Source: Ruminococcus sp. (GTDB lineage: Bacteria; Bacillota; Clostridia; Oscillospirales; Ruminococcaceae). Taken from it: 64,000 nucleotides of DNA. Positions 38,178 to 48,315 of the stretch are shown one piece after another. The DNA is taken from contig JAIDQQ010000015.1 of assembly GCA_029062165.1 (NCBI GenBank), forward strand, positions 1 through 64,000. The letters run 5' to 3'. The position numbers and the translations under genes are program-made. The notes beneath the pieces are model-generated. The model saw nothing but the letters and a program-made list of their open reading frames with translations, ran no database searches and had not been told where the DNA came from. Every line of letters begins with the position of its first letter. Within the stretch, counting starts at the first letter, position 1.

Positions 38178-39380
38178 ATGACACGTTTAGACTTAATAGA
38201 AATGGAATGTACATCTTGTAAAAATGTAATATTCGGTGACAAGAATGCTGAATACTGGTACTGTGGTATATGCGGAAAGCGTATTGATTTAAAGGCATCT
38301 GCTGAACTTCAGGAAAAAGAAAACAAACTCAAGGCAAAGGAAGCTGAACTTAAAATCAGGGAAAACGCTCTAAGAAAGAAAGAAGCTGAACTCAGAGAAA
38401 AAGAGGAAATTATAAAAGCTCTCGAAAACGGTGAGGAACTCATGAAACCTAAGGCACAGGCTACACCTACTTTCAAGGCTACAAAGACCGCTGACGGCGT
38501 TGTACCTACTCTTGTCAGACCTGATACTGTACTGAATAATCCGGAAATGAAATTCACTAATCTTGCCGGAGACGCAAATAAAAAATCTGAAATTCCTGCT
38601 CCGGTTAAACCTGTAACACCTGTACCGCCTGTCACACCGGTAACGCCAGCACCGGTTAAACCTGCTGAACCTGTACCGGTTAAACCTGAAATAAAACCGG
38701 AAATTCCTGTGGCTGAAAATGACGTATCAGCTTTACAGAACAAAAAACCGAAAGTTCAGACACCTGTAAGTGATGGCAAGCCTAAGGAATATGAAATTAA
38801 CGAACATACTTTAGTAAAATATAATACATTGAATCCTAATATCGTGAAAGTAAGTATTCCGGCAAATATATGGCGTATAGGTTCGGGAGCATTCAAGGGA
38901 AATACTAATATAACTTCCGTGGTATGCAGTGACAATATAAAGGAAATATGCGATTCTGCTTTTATGGATTGTACTTCACTTACGGAAATAAAACTTTCAA
39001 ATGAAATAACTAAAATTAATTTCAAGACTTTCAACGGTTGCGATAAGTTGAAATCTATAACTATTCCGGAAAACGTCAAGGAAATAATGTGCGATTCCAT
39101 GGTATGCGGTCTTGAGGAAATAGTTTTCAAGAATGCCCGTACTACATGGGAGCAGGCAAGTGATGCCGCTGACGCTTCATTTGCTATCGACAAGAACGGT
39201 AAGGGAAAAGGCGTAAACAGATTTATTTTCCGTGGTACAGAATACAAGGCTGTTGACGTTTTCAAGCATGGCTGTCTGACCAACTACTTCAAGGCAAACG
39301 GACTTTGTCAGTATTGCGGAAGTAAGTTCAGTTTCGTGAACGGTAAGTGTCCTAACTGCAAGACCAAGAAAGATTATTAA
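38178..39380 (+). CDS. Zinc-ribbon / coiled-coil / Pro-rich / BspA-type LRR protein with C-terminal zinc ribbon, no signal peptide
   Basis: N-terminal CTSC..CGIC; VKPVTPVPPVTPVTPAPVKPAEPVPVKP; GAFKGNTNITSVVCSDNIKEICDSAFMDCTSLTEIKLS LRR_5; C-terminal CQYCGSKF..GKCPNCK. Confidence 0.78.
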   Translation: MTRLDLIEMECTSCKNVIFGDKNAEYWYCGICGKRIDLKASAELQEKENKLKAKEAELKIRENALRKKEAELREKEEIIKALENGEELMKPKAQATPTFKATKTADGVVPTLVRPDTVLNNPEMKFTNLAGDANKKSEIPAPVKPVTPVPPVTPVTPAPVKPAEPVPVKPEIKPEIPVAENDVSALQNKKPKVQTPVSDGKPKEYEINEHTLVKYNTLNPNIVKVSIPANIWRIGSGAFKGNTNITSVVCSDNIKEICDSAFMDCTSLTEIKLSNEITKINFKTFNGCDKLKSITIPENVKEIMCDSMVCGLEEIVFKNARTTWEQASDAADASFAIDKNGKGKGVNRFIFRGTEYKAVDVFKHGCLTNYFKANGLCQYCGSKFSFVNGKCPNCKTKKDY

Positions 39381-39394
39381 TCAGAGGTGACGTA

Positions 39395-40159
39395 ATGAAA
39401 TATACACAGGGAAAATATCTGATACTCGATAAAAAAAGTATAGCCCGTGAAATATACAGTTTTGTTATAAGCTGTCCGGAAGTAACGGAGATTGCAACCG
39501 CCGGACAGTTCGTACACATACGTACAGGAAATTTCACGCTCCGGAGACCTGTTTCAATATGCGGTATAGACAGAAAAAACGGTACACTCCGTATAGTATT
39601 TGAAGTCCGTGGAGCAGGTACGGAAGAAATATCCCGACTTAACAAGGGCGATTTAATTGATATGCTTGCACCTCTCGGACATGGTTTCACGATAAATCAG
39701 GACTTTAAAAAGGTAATCCTTATAGGTGGCGGAATAGGTACACCCCCTATGCTGTCACTTGCCGGAATATACGGCGAAAAAGCTACTGTAATAACAGGAT
39801 TCCGGAATGCCGGTGCTGTAATCTTACAGGAAGATTTCAGAAAAACCGGTGCGGAAGTGATACTGTGTACCGACGACGGTTCAACCGGTATACATGGCTT
39901 CGTCACACAACCGTTTTCGGAAATCGTAAAAAGTGCAGATGCCGTATACGCTTGCGGACCTATGCCTATGTTGAAGAGTATCGCCGGAATATGTAATGAA
40001 AATAACGTATTCTGCGAAATTTCACTGGAAGAGCGTATGGCTTGCGGAATAGGTGCTTGTTTAGGATGTGCGTGCCGTACAGTCCGTAACGACGAGGAAT
40101 ATTTTGCACACGTATGTAAAGACGGTCCTGTATTCAATGCAAAGGAGGTAATTTTTTAA
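39395..40159 (+). CDS. pyrK: Dihydroorotate dehydrogenase electron transfer subunit
   Basis: LRRPVSICGIDRKNGTLRIVFEVRGAGT; CGIGACLGCACRT [2Fe-2S] motif; adjacent to pyrD. Confidence 0.95.
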   Translation: MKYTQGKYLILDKKSIAREIYSFVISCPEVTEIATAGQFVHIRTGNFTLRRPVSICGIDRKNGTLRIVFEVRGAGTEEISRLNKGDLIDMLAPLGHGFTINQDFKKVILIGGGIGTPPMLSLAGIYGEKATVITGFRNAGAVILQEDFRKTGAEVILCTDDGSTGIHGFVTQPFSEIVKSADAVYACGPMPMLKSIAGICNENNVFCEISLEERMACGIGACLGCACRTVRNDEEYFAHVCKDGPVFNAKEVIF

Positions 40160-41070
40160 TGGCTGATTTGTCTGTGAATATATGCGGAATAGATTTCAAA
40201 AATCCGGTTATACCGGCTTCGGGCGTATTCGGATACGGCAGGGAATATGAAGAATTTTTCCCACTCGAAAAACTCGGCGGAATAGCTACAAAAGGTACTA
40301 CACTCAACAGGCGTACCGGTAATTTATCGCCTCGAATAGCTGAAACACCGTCGGGTATGCTGAACTCTGTAGGCTTACAGAATCCTGGTATTGACCATTT
40401 CATAAGTAAAGAGTTACCATATCTGCTTGAAAAAAATACAGTTATACTCGCAAATATAGCCGGTTCAACTCCGGAAGAATGCGTACAGGTTGCGGAAAAA
40501 CTCGAAAATACAGACGTTCATATGATAGAATTGAATATATCGTGTCCGAACGTAAAACAAGGAGGTGCAGCATTTGGTACGAGTTGTGAAATGGCATCGG
40601 AAGTGGTAAGTAAAGTCCGTAAGGCTACTACTAAACCGCTTGTTGTAAAGCTGTCGCCAAACGTAACGAGTATAACCGATATTGCAAAAGCCGTCGAAAG
40701 TGCTGGTGCAGATGCGGTATCACTTATAAATACGCTCCTCGGAATGCGTATCGACGTAAATACACGGAGACCTGTTTTAAGAAACAACGTCGGCGGTATG
40801 AGCGGACCGGCAGTTTTCCCGATAGCCGTCAGAATGGTATGGCAGGTTGCAAATGCCGTCAAGATTCCTGTTATTGGTATGGGCGGAGTTTCAAGCGGTA
40901 GGGACGCTATAGAATTAATGATGGCGGGTGCAAGTGCCGTACAGGTAGGAGCGGTCATATTTACTGACCCTTATGCACCGGTAAGAATTACAGAAGAAAT
41001 GAACAATTTTCTTGACAGTAAAAATATTTCCTCGGTGCGTGAAATTATCGGCACTGTCAGACCGTGGTGA
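40159..41070 (+). CDS. pyrD: Dihydroorotate dehydrogenase B catalytic subunit
   Basis: LSVNICGIDFKNPVIPASGVFGYGREYEEF; ELNISCPNVKQGGAAFG; VIGMGGVSSGRDAIELMMAGASAVQVG. Confidence 0.97.
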   Translation: MADLSVNICGIDFKNPVIPASGVFGYGREYEEFFPLEKLGGIATKGTTLNRRTGNLSPRIAETPSGMLNSVGLQNPGIDHFISKELPYLLEKNTVILANIAGSTPEECVQVAEKLENTDVHMIELNISCPNVKQGGAAFGTSCEMASEVVSKVRKATTKPLVVKLSPNVTSITDIAKAVESAGADAVSLINTLLGMRIDVNTRRPVLRNNVGGMSGPAVFPIAVRMVWQVANAVKIPVIGMGGVSSGRDAIELMMAGASAVQVGAVIFTDPYAPVRITEEMNNFLDSKNISSVREIIGTVRPW

Positions 41071-41076
41071 AAATCT

Positions 41077-41511
41077 ATGATAATAATGTCTGTTGATTTC
41101 GGAGACTCCAGAACCGGTATAGCGGTATGCGGTAAGGCTGAACTTCTTGCAACGCCGGTATGTGTAATATCCGAAAAGAATTTTGATAAATGTATAGAAA
41201 AAACCGCTGTCCTTGCGAGAGAACAGCGGGTTGAAGAAATAGTCGTCGGCTACCCGAAAAATATGAACGGCACTATCGGTGAAAGGGCTGAAAAATGCCG
41301 TCTGTTTTCGGAAAGACTTGCGGAAATCGTTGACTGTCCGGTAACTCTGTGGGATGAGCGTTGTACTACTGTATCTGCACATAATATACTCAACGTAACT
41401 AATACGAGAGGGAAAAAGCGTAAGGCTGTTGTAGATGCTGTATCGGCAGTGATAATACTTGAAAGTTACATGGGTTATCGGAAAAACAAAGGGCTTTCGC
41501 CTACATTATGA
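41077..41511 (+). CDS. ruvX: YqgF/RuvX family Holliday junction resolvase-like protein
   Basis: SVDFGDSRTGIAVCG; VVGYPKNMNGTIGERAEKCRLFSERL; WDERCTTVSAHNIL. Confidence 0.93.
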   Translation: MIIMSVDFGDSRTGIAVCGKAELLATPVCVISEKNFDKCIEKTAVLAREQRVEEIVVGYPKNMNGTIGERAEKCRLFSERLAEIVDCPVTLWDERCTTVSAHNILNVTNTRGKKRKAVVDAVSAVIILESYMGYRKNKGLSPTL

Positions 41512-41686
41512 TTGACTTTATATCATCAATCAGGTGACTTGCGGATTTCAAAGTCTTTGCGGTATCTTTCTTGATACTGTATTTCTTTACAGGTGGGGCG
41601 GAACTTAAGGCATAGTAAGTGAAACCGGCAATCGCACCGGCAGTAGCTCCTTTTACAATTGATTTCATATTCATGTTCATTGTCAT
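41501..41686 (-). CDS. Small hypothetical membrane-associated protein
   Basis: MNMKSIVKGATAGAIAGFTYYALSSAPPVKKYSIKKDTAKTLKS; convergent with ruvX. Confidence 0.6.
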   Translation of the reverse strand: MTMNMNMKSIVKGATAGAIAGFTYYALSSAPPVKKYSIKKDTAKTLKSASHLIDDIKSIIM

Positions 41687-41766
41687 GTCTCCTGAACTTA
41701 TTTCCGGAAGTAATCCGGTATAGTTATTCTATGCCGTAAAATTTTCATTATACATGGTGATAAAAA

Positions 41767-42267
41767 ATGCATAATCTTAACATAGTACTTGTAGAACCGC
41801 AGATACCGCAGAATACAGGAAATATTTCCAGAACGTGTGCGGTAACAGGTGCAAGACTACATCTTATAAAGCCATTAGGTTTTGAGATTTCTGACAAACA
41901 TCTGAAGAGAGCAGGTCTCGACTACTGGGACAAACTCGACATAACATATTACGAAAATTTAAGTGATTTCTTTGAAAAAAACAAATCCGGAAATTTTTTC
42001 TACTTCACGACAAAGGGCAGACACGTACACAGTAATGTAGAATATCCGGATAATGCGTATCTTATTTTCGGTAGGGAAGACGCCGGACTTCCGGAAGAAC
42101 TGTTATATAATAATCCCGATACCTGTGTGAGAATACCTATGCGGAATAATTTAAGAAGTCTGAATCTTTCCAACTCGGTAGCCATAGCCGTCTATGAAGT
42201 TTTAAGACAATGGGATTATCCCGACTTGTCAAGAGCAGGTAAGCTGACAAAATACGAATGGAATTAA
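41767..42267 (+). CDS. trmL: tRNA (cytidine(34)-2'-O)-methyltransferase (SPOUT)
   Basis: LNIVLVEPQIPQNTGNISRTCAVTGARLHLIKPLGF; IFGREDAGLPEELL; IPMRNNLRSLNLSNSVAIAVYEVLRQ. Confidence 0.96.
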   Translation: MHNLNIVLVEPQIPQNTGNISRTCAVTGARLHLIKPLGFEISDKHLKRAGLDYWDKLDITYYENLSDFFEKNKSGNFFYFTTKGRHVHSNVEYPDNAYLIFGREDAGLPEELLYNNPDTCVRIPMRNNLRSLNLSNSVAIAVYEVLRQWDYPDLSRAGKLTKYEWN

Positions 42268-42462
42268 TTATTAATTCATAATTATCAATTCTTAATTTAT
42301 GATAAATGAACGATATGAACTATATGAACTGTTTATATAGTTCTCTATAAAAGAATATATAATATATATATATAATATAGTACGTAAAAAAAGTTATGAA
42401 AAAAGCCGTTTATTGTTCATAAGATTCATATTAATGCATTCTTAATTATGAATCCAAAAAAC

Positions 42463-42496
42463 GCCCTGTAATGAAAATTCACTACAGGGATTTTTA
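42463..42496. terminator. Intrinsic terminator
   Basis: CCCTGTAatgaaaattcacTACAGGG with flanking A/T tracts. Confidence 0.75.
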
Positions 42497-42509
42497 TTAT
42501 TAAGATTGA

Positions 42510-42710
42510 TTACTGTTTTGTATAGGATTCAATCATTTTCTTGACCATGTTACCACCGATTGAACCGGCTTCCTTTGAAGTGAGGTCACCGTTGTAACCG
42601 TGTCTGAGATTGATACCGAGTTCGCTGGCGGATTCCATCTTGAATCTTTCGAGAGTTTCTCTGCCTTTCTGTGTCATACCGCTGTTATTATTGTTACTGT
42701 TGTTACTCAT
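42510..42710 (-). CDS. Alpha/beta-type small acid-soluble spore protein (SASP)
   Basis: RETLERFKMESASELGINLRHGYNGDLTSKEAGSIGGNMVKKMIESY is the SASP alpha/beta signature. Confidence 0.92.
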   Translation of the reverse strand: MSNNSNNNNSGMTQKGRETLERFKMESASELGINLRHGYNGDLTSKEAGSIGGNMVKKMIESYTKQ

Positions 42711-42788
42711 AGTTAAAATCTCCTTTGAAATAATTATTGATGCCGTGATAGTATTATGACACGTCGGACGTAAAATATTTATGGAAAT

Positions 42789-43910
42789 TTATTCATATTC
42801 GTCGAGGAAATTATGAACGCCGTCGGAATCCTTATAGGCTATAATGGTATTCAGGTTTACATTCTGTACGCTCCGGAAGATATTCTTTTCAACCTGTGGA
42901 TTAATTTTTTTAAGTTCGGCAATAAGATTTTTAATTTCCATTCTCTTTGAAACGGAACGTCCGTCGGGTTCGCAGGTAGTACAGGTATCTGTGAATTTAC
43001 AGGCACATTGTATAAAATGTAAATCGTTGTAGTCACGCCAGTGTTTGATGTCATTTTCCCTGATGAGATACATAGGGCGGATAAGTTCCATACCCTCGAA
43101 GTTTGTGCTGTGGAGTTTCGGCATCATAGTCTGAACCTGTCCGCCGTAAAGCATACCCATAAGAATAGTTTCTATGACGTCGTCGAAGTGGTGACCGAGT
43201 GCAATTTTATTACAGCCGAGTTCTCTGGCTTTACTGTAGAGATAACCACGCCTCATTCTCGCACAGATATAACACGGATTTTTTTCGATATTGAAAACAG
43301 ATTCAAAAATATCGGATTCAAAAATATTTATCGGAATTGACATTGATTCAGCGTTATTTTTTATGATTTCGAGATTTTCCGGACTATATCCAGGATTCAT
43401 TACAAGAAATTCCACGTCAAAGGGGAATTTGTCGTGATGTTTTAGTTCCTGAAAGAGTTTCGCCATAAGCATGGAATCCTTACCGCCGGATATACAGACA
43501 GCTATTCTGTCGTGTGGATTTACGAGTTTGTATTCATTTATGGCTTTCGTAAACCTGCACCATATGGATTTCTTGAATTTTTTCCGGAGACTTTTTTCAA
43601 CGTCTTCAGTAATCTGACGGTTTGTCAATTTTTTCGTGAGCCATTCGACGTAACCGCCGGTAAGATTATAAGCGTCAAGACCCTTTTCGCAGAGAACGTC
43701 AGCGACATCACGGCTTATTATACCGCTTCTGCAACATATTATCAGTTTTTTATTGTGTGGGAGTTCCGCAGAAAATATATTGTTATGCGGAATATTTACT
43801 GAATTATGAATATGTCCGTATTCAAAAGCTGACTCGTCACGTATATCTATGATAATATATTCTGTTTCGGGGATATTTCTTAAATTTTCATATGATATTT
43901 CTTTTTTCAT
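42789..43910 (-). CDS. Rhodanese domain fused to TtcA-like PP-loop ATPase
   Basis: IIDIRDESAFEYGHIHNSVNIPH...LIICCRSGIISRDVADVL rhodanese; SGGKDSMLMAKL, PCYICARMRRG, FTDTCTTCEPDG. Confidence 0.9.
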   Translation of the reverse strand: MKKEISYENLRNIPETEYIIIDIRDESAFEYGHIHNSVNIPHNNIFSAELPHNKKLIICCRSGIISRDVADVLCEKGLDAYNLTGGYVEWLTKKLTNRQITEDVEKSLRKKFKKSIWCRFTKAINEYKLVNPHDRIAVCISGGKDSMLMAKLFQELKHHDKFPFDVEFLVMNPGYSPENLEIIKNNAESMSIPINIFESDIFESVFNIEKNPCYICARMRRGYLYSKARELGCNKIALGHHFDDVIETILMGMLYGGQVQTMMPKLHSTNFEGMELIRPMYLIRENDIKHWRDYNDLHFIQCACKFTDTCTTCEPDGRSVSKRMEIKNLIAELKKINPQVEKNIFRSVQNVNLNTIIAYKDSDGVHNFLDEYE

Positions 43911-43941
43911 AAAATCACCTTTCTTATTTAATATAAGATAT

Positions 43942-43969
43942 AAAAAAGAGCAGTCCCGAAGAACTGCCC
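43942..43969 (-). terminator. Intrinsic terminator with UUCG tetraloop (minus strand) after gap
   Basis: Minus strand GGGCAGTTC-TTCG-GGACTGCTC-TTTTTT. Confidence 0.82.
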
Positions 43970-44001
43970 TTTGGAAAAAAATGCTTGTCCGGTTAATGAA
44001 A

Positions 44002-45039
44002 TCAGCCGAGTTCAGCGAAATACTTGATAGTTCTTACCATCTGTGATGTGTAAGAGTTTTCGTTATCGTACCATGAAACAACCTGTACTTCATAGAGGTC
44101 ATCAGAAATCTTAGAAACCATAGTCTGTGTAGCGTCGAAGAGTGAACCGTATCTCATGCCGATAACGTCAGAAGAAACAATCTGGTCTTCATTGTAGCCG
44201 AATGATTCAGAAGCAGCAGCCTTCATAGCAGCGTTAATGCCTTCCTTGGTAACGTCTGTACCCTTAACAACTGCTGTAAGGATAGTTGTAGAACCGGTCG
44301 GAACAGGTACTCTCTGTGCAGAACCGATAAGTTTTCCGTTGAGTTCAGGAATAACAAGACCGATAGCCTTAGCAGCACCAGTTGAGTTAGGAACGATATT
44401 AGCAGCACCTGCTCTTGCTCTTCTGTAGTCGCCCTTTCTGTGAGGACCGTCAAGAATCATCTGGTCGCCTGTGTAAGCATGGATAGTTGACATGATACCG
44501 CTCTGGATAGGTGCGTAATCGTTGAGAGCCTTAGCCATAGGAGCGAGGCAGTTAGTTGTGCATGAAGCAGCAGAAATGATAGTATCTTCAGCAGTAAGAG
44601 TGTCCTGATTTACGCTGTAAACGATAGTCTTGAGGTCACTGCCAGCCGGAGCAGAAATAACAACTTTCTTAGCACCTGCATTGATATGAGCCTGTGACTT
44701 TTCTTTTGAACAGTAGAAACCTGTACATTCAAGAACAACGTCAACACCGAGTTCACCCCAAGGGAGTTCAGCGGCATTAGCCTTAGCGTAGATTGTGAGT
44801 GTCTTGCCGTCAACTGTGATAGTACCTGCTTCGTCGTCAGCGGAAACGGTATGGAGATTCTCGCCGATTTTACCGCAGTAACCGCCCTGTGCGGTATCGT
44901 ACTTGAGGAGCTGTGCAAGCATTGAAGGCTTAGTAAGGTCGTTGATAGCAACTACCTCATAACCTTCTGCATCAAACATCTGTCTGAATGCAAGACGACC
45001 GATACGGCCGAAACCATTAATAGCAACTTTAACTGACAT
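44002..45039 (-). CDS. gap: Glyceraldehyde-3-phosphate dehydrogenase, type I
   Basis: [49 protein letters not shown]. Confidence 0.97.
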   Translation of the reverse strand: MSVKVAINGFGRIGRLAFRQMFDAEGYEVVAINDLTKPSMLAQLLKYDTAQGGYCGKIGENLHTVSADDEAGTITVDGKTLTIYAKANAAELPWGELGVDVVLECTGFYCSKEKSQAHINAGAKKVVISAPAGSDLKTIVYSVNQDTLTAEDTIISAASCTTNCLAPMAKALNDYAPIQSGIMSTIHAYTGDQMILDGPHRKGDYRRARAGAANIVPNSTGAAKAIGLVIPELNGKLIGSAQRVPVPTGSTTILTAVVKGTDVTKEGINAAMKAAASESFGYNEDQIVSSDVIGMRYGSLFDATQTMVSKISDDLYEVQVVSWYDNENSYTSQMVRTIKYFAELG

Positions 45040-45328
45040 TGGTAAATTACCTCCTAAAAAAATTATATATATATTATAAAACAAAACGGAAAATTTTTCA
45101 AGGGGGTCAGATAAAAAAATAACAATTTTCAGAAATAATTGTTTATTTTTCATAAAAATAATGCTTTCGTAATATGTGAAATAAGTGATAATGACATAAC
45201 ATACAGGAGCATTAATGTATATATAAATAGTATGCAAAAAATTTAACTGATTTCATGGTGTTTCCGTCGGTAAACATTACAGCCGGAAGAAATTCAGTAA
45301 TATTAAACATAATTTTATAAACTTTTTG

Positions 45329-45357
45329 TTGACAATATTCAAAAAAAATAGTATAAT
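45329..45357 (+). promoter_or_regulatory. Perfect sigma-A promoter (TTGACA-N17-TATAAT) for the CYTH-phoH-ybeY-era-recO-mutS2 operon
   Basis: TTGACA 45329-45334, TATAAT 45352-45357. Confidence 0.87.
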
Positions 45358-45411
45358 ATATTAGACAGCGGGTTATGCTGTTATCAGATTAACTGCAAAG
45401 AAGTGAATTTT

Positions 45412-45924
45412 ATGATTAAAGGATACGAAATTGAAAGGAAATTCCTTGTCAGAATGCCCGATACGGAAAAACTTGACGTAAGAAAAAAACTCGAAATCTT
45501 ACAGACCTATCTTATCAACGGTGAGAACGATTCACAACGCCGTGTGCGTCGTATATCCGTAGATGGTGAAGTGAAATATTTCTATACCGAAAAGCTTTTC
45601 CTTACCGGCATAACTCGTAAGGAAATGGAATATGAAATCAATCACAGCGAATATGACCGCCTTATAAATCAGGCTCGTGAAGACTACGTACCCATAAATA
45701 AGACAAGGTACTGTTTCGACTATAAAAACCAGCTTTTTGAACTCGATGTATACCCATTTTCTGACAGCCTTGCGGTCATGGAACTGGAGCTTGATTCAGA
45801 GGAACAGGAGATTATTTTTCCGGAGAACGTAGAAGTGATTAAGGAAATAACCGGAAATCCGGCTTACTCTAATGCAAGAATTGCTACAGACGGAACTTTT
45901 CCGGCTGATAATTATGAATTATAA
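45412..45924 (+). CDS. CYTH domain protein
   Basis: MIKGYEIERKFLVRMP (ExExK), RRVRRISVDG, FELDVYPF, MELELDSEEQ. Confidence 0.9.
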   Translation: MIKGYEIERKFLVRMPDTEKLDVRKKLEILQTYLINGENDSQRRVRRISVDGEVKYFYTEKLFLTGITRKEMEYEINHSEYDRLINQAREDYVPINKTRYCFDYKNQLFELDVYPFSDSLAVMELELDSEEQEIIFPENVEVIKEITGNPAYSNARIATDGTFPADNYEL

Positions 45925-45945
45925 ATTAAACAACGGGGGTTTTTT

Positions 45946-46917
45946 ATGGCAGAAAAAATTATAACAGTCGATAATCAGGAACAGCTTGCGGAACTTTTCG
46001 GACATCTTGACGGTAATATTAACCGTATTCAGAAAGAATATAATGTTAATATCGTCAGTCGGGACGGTTATATAAAAATAATCGGCGATACCGGAAACAT
46101 TTCCGGAGCTGAAAAAGCTGTGAAGATTTTACTGAAAATGTCCGGTACTGGACAGGCTCTAAGTGAACAGACAGTAAGATATGTAACGTCAATGGTAACG
46201 GACGGTGTAGCCGAACAGTTAGAGGAACTCAAAGGCGACGGAATATGTCTGACGGCTTCGGGAAAAATTCTCCGTGCAAGAACCGTAGGACAAAAACGTT
46301 ATGTCGATTTGATAAAGGATAATACAATAGTACTCGGCATAGGTCCGGCAGGTACCGGAAAAACGTATCTTGCGGTAGCTATGGCGGTAAAGGCGTTCCG
46401 TGAACATAAAGTCCGGAAGATAATTCTTACAAGACCGGCAGTTGAAGCAGGTGAAAAATTAGGCTTTCTTCCGGGGGATATGCAGGACAAAGTTGACCCA
46501 TATTTAAGACCTCTCTATGACGCTCTTTTTGATATGTTCGGGGCGGAAAGTTTCGGACGGTACATGGAAAAGGGTATCATAGAAGTAGCACCATTAGCGT
46601 ATATGCGTGGACGAACTCTTGACGAGGCTTTCATAATTCTCGATGAGGCACAGAATACCACATCTGAACAGATAAAGATGTTTCTTACACGTCTGGGCAA
46701 CGAAAGCAGAATGGTCATCACCGGCGACGTCACGCAGATAGACTTACCGGAAACCAAAAAATCCGGACTGGTTGAAGCGGTCAAAATACTGCAGGGTATA
46801 GACGATATAGCTATACACAGATTCACGGAAAAAGATGTAGTGCGTCATAAACTCGTACAGGACATCATAAAGGCATATGAAAAGTATAACGAAAGGAAAA
46901 TAAAAAATCATGGCTAA
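45946..46917 (+). CDS. phoH: PhoH-family ATPase
   Basis: GIGPAGTGKTYLAVAMAV; ILTRPAVEAGEKLGFLPGDMQDKVDPYLRPLYD; IILDEAQNTTSEQIKMFLTRLG. Confidence 0.97.
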   Translation: MAEKIITVDNQEQLAELFGHLDGNINRIQKEYNVNIVSRDGYIKIIGDTGNISGAEKAVKILLKMSGTGQALSEQTVRYVTSMVTDGVAEQLEELKGDGICLTASGKILRARTVGQKRYVDLIKDNTIVLGIGPAGTGKTYLAVAMAVKAFREHKVRKIILTRPAVEAGEKLGFLPGDMQDKVDPYLRPLYDALFDMFGAESFGRYMEKGIIEVAPLAYMRGRTLDEAFIILDEAQNTTSEQIKMFLTRLGNESRMVITGDVTQIDLPETKKSGLVEAVKILQGIDDIAIHRFTEKDVVRHKLVQDIIKAYEKYNERKIKNHG

Positions 46918-47422
46918 ATTAAAGGTTTACGTAAAGAATAATCAGACAGAGGTAAAAGTTCCTGTAGGAATCAGACTTCTTATAAGAAGATGCTGTCAGG
47001 CGGTACTTGCTACCGAAAACTTCGGTAAAGATGCGGAAGTAAGTGTTTCGTTTGTAAGTAACGAGGAAATCAGGAATCTTAACAAGATTTACAGAAACAA
47101 GGACAGCGTTACAGATGTACTGTCATTTCCGCTGACCAGTGAAGACGGTACAGAAGAAATCAATCCGGAAACCAATGCCGTACAGCTTGGCGACGTTGTC
47201 ATTTCACTCGAAACAGCCGTAAAACAGGCACATAATTACGGACATTCCCTTGAAAGGGAAGTAGGATTTTTAACAGTACATTCAATGTTACACCTGCTCG
47301 GATATGACCATGAGACAAGCCAGTTAGACCAGCGTATAATGAGGGAAAAAGAAGAATCCGTACTTGAAAAACTCGGTATATCAAGAGACGCTACTTTCAT
47401 AGTACAGGAGGATAACACATAA
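46910..47422 (+). CDS. ybeY: Endoribonuclease YbeY
   Basis: NKIYRNKDSVTDVLSFPL; HSMLHLLGYDHE. Confidence 0.96.
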   Translation: MAKLKVYVKNNQTEVKVPVGIRLLIRRCCQAVLATENFGKDAEVSVSFVSNEEIRNLNKIYRNKDSVTDVLSFPLTSEDGTEEINPETNAVQLGDVVISLETAVKQAHNYGHSLEREVGFLTVHSMLHLLGYDHETSQLDQRIMREKEESVLEKLGISRDATFIVQEDNT

Positions 47423-48315
47423 TGTCAAGAACCGCTTTTATCACCATTGCCGGACGTACCAATGCCGGAAAGTCCTCACTTTTAAATGCGATAGTCGGCG
47501 AAAAAATAGCTTCCGTAAGCGATAAGCCACAGACTACACGCACACGTATAACGGGTATACGAAACATTGAAGACGTTCAGCTTGTATTTTTCGATACCCC
47601 TGGGCTTCATAAGCCGGTAAATAAATTAAGTGAACATATGTTAAATACGGTCAGGGAATCCGTCAGCGATATTGACGGTGTTGTGTTCGTCATGGACTGT
47701 ACACGGAAAATAAATCAACAGGAAAAAGATTTACTTAAATCTATGAATAAATCCGGTATGCCGGTTATACTCGTACTCAACAAGATAGATTTACTGAAAA
47801 ATATGAACGAACTCGCACCGGTTATAGCCGGACTTACTGCGGAGATTGATTTTCAGGCGGTAGTACCGGTCAGCGTAACACAGGGAAACGGTGTGGACAT
47901 AGTCATTGACGAGATAATGAAACTTTCGGAAGAATCGGTACATTTTTTCCCCGACGATATGATTACTGACCAGCCGGAAAAAGTTCTTGCCGGTGAAATG
48001 ATACGTGAAAAACTTCTTACATTACTTAATGACGAAGTACCACACGGAATAGCCGTTGGAGTGGAACAGATGTCTGAACGAGATGGCAAGGATATACTTG
48101 ACATTTCAGCGGTAATCTATTGTGAAAAGGAATCGCATAAGGGAATAATTATCGGAAAAGGCGGTAGTATGCTGAAAAAAGCGTCAACAATGGCACGCCT
48201 TGAATTAGAAGACTTTTTCCAGATAAAAGTAAATCTTAGATGTTGGGTAAAAGTCAAGGAAGACTGGCGTAACCGTGAGAATCTTATAAGAAGTTTCGGA
48301 CTTTCTGAAACATGA
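47422..48315 (+). CDS. era: GTPase Era
   Basis: GRTNAGKSSLLNAIVGEKIASVSDKPQTTRTRITGI; FDTPGLHKP; NKIDLL; KH domain GIIIGKGGSMLKKASTMARLELE. Confidence 0.97.
   Translation: MSRTAFITIAGRTNAGKSSLLNAIVGEKIASVSDKPQTTRTRITGIRNIEDVQLVFFDTPGLHKPVNKLSEHMLNTVRESVSDIDGVVFVMDCTRKINQQEKDLLKSMNKSGMPVILVLNKIDLLKNMNELAPVIAGLTAEIDFQAVVPVSVTQGNGVDIVIDEIMKLSEESVHFFPDDMITDQPEKVLAGEMIREKLLTLLNDEVPHGIAVGVEQMSERDGKDILDISAVIYCEKESHKGIIIGKGGSMLKKASTMARLELEDFFQIKVNLRCWVKVKEDWRNRENLIRSFGLSET

Noticed and set aside
38309-39283. Two long minus-strand ORFs opposite the LRR protein, one Gly/Thr-Gly rich
   Set aside because: Antisense of the Pro-rich linker and LRRs; composition is a by-product of the sense codons.
42301-42400. 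Short repeats suggesting a CRISPR array
   Set aside because: Repeats are only ~8-10 nt, irregularly spaced, AT-only, with no cas genes in the window.
45040-45237. N-terminal 66-aa extension of GAPDH in the ORF track
   Set aside because: GAPDH begins [12 protein letters not shown] with an SD (GGAGG on minus strand) just upstream; the extension translates AT-rich promoter DNA.
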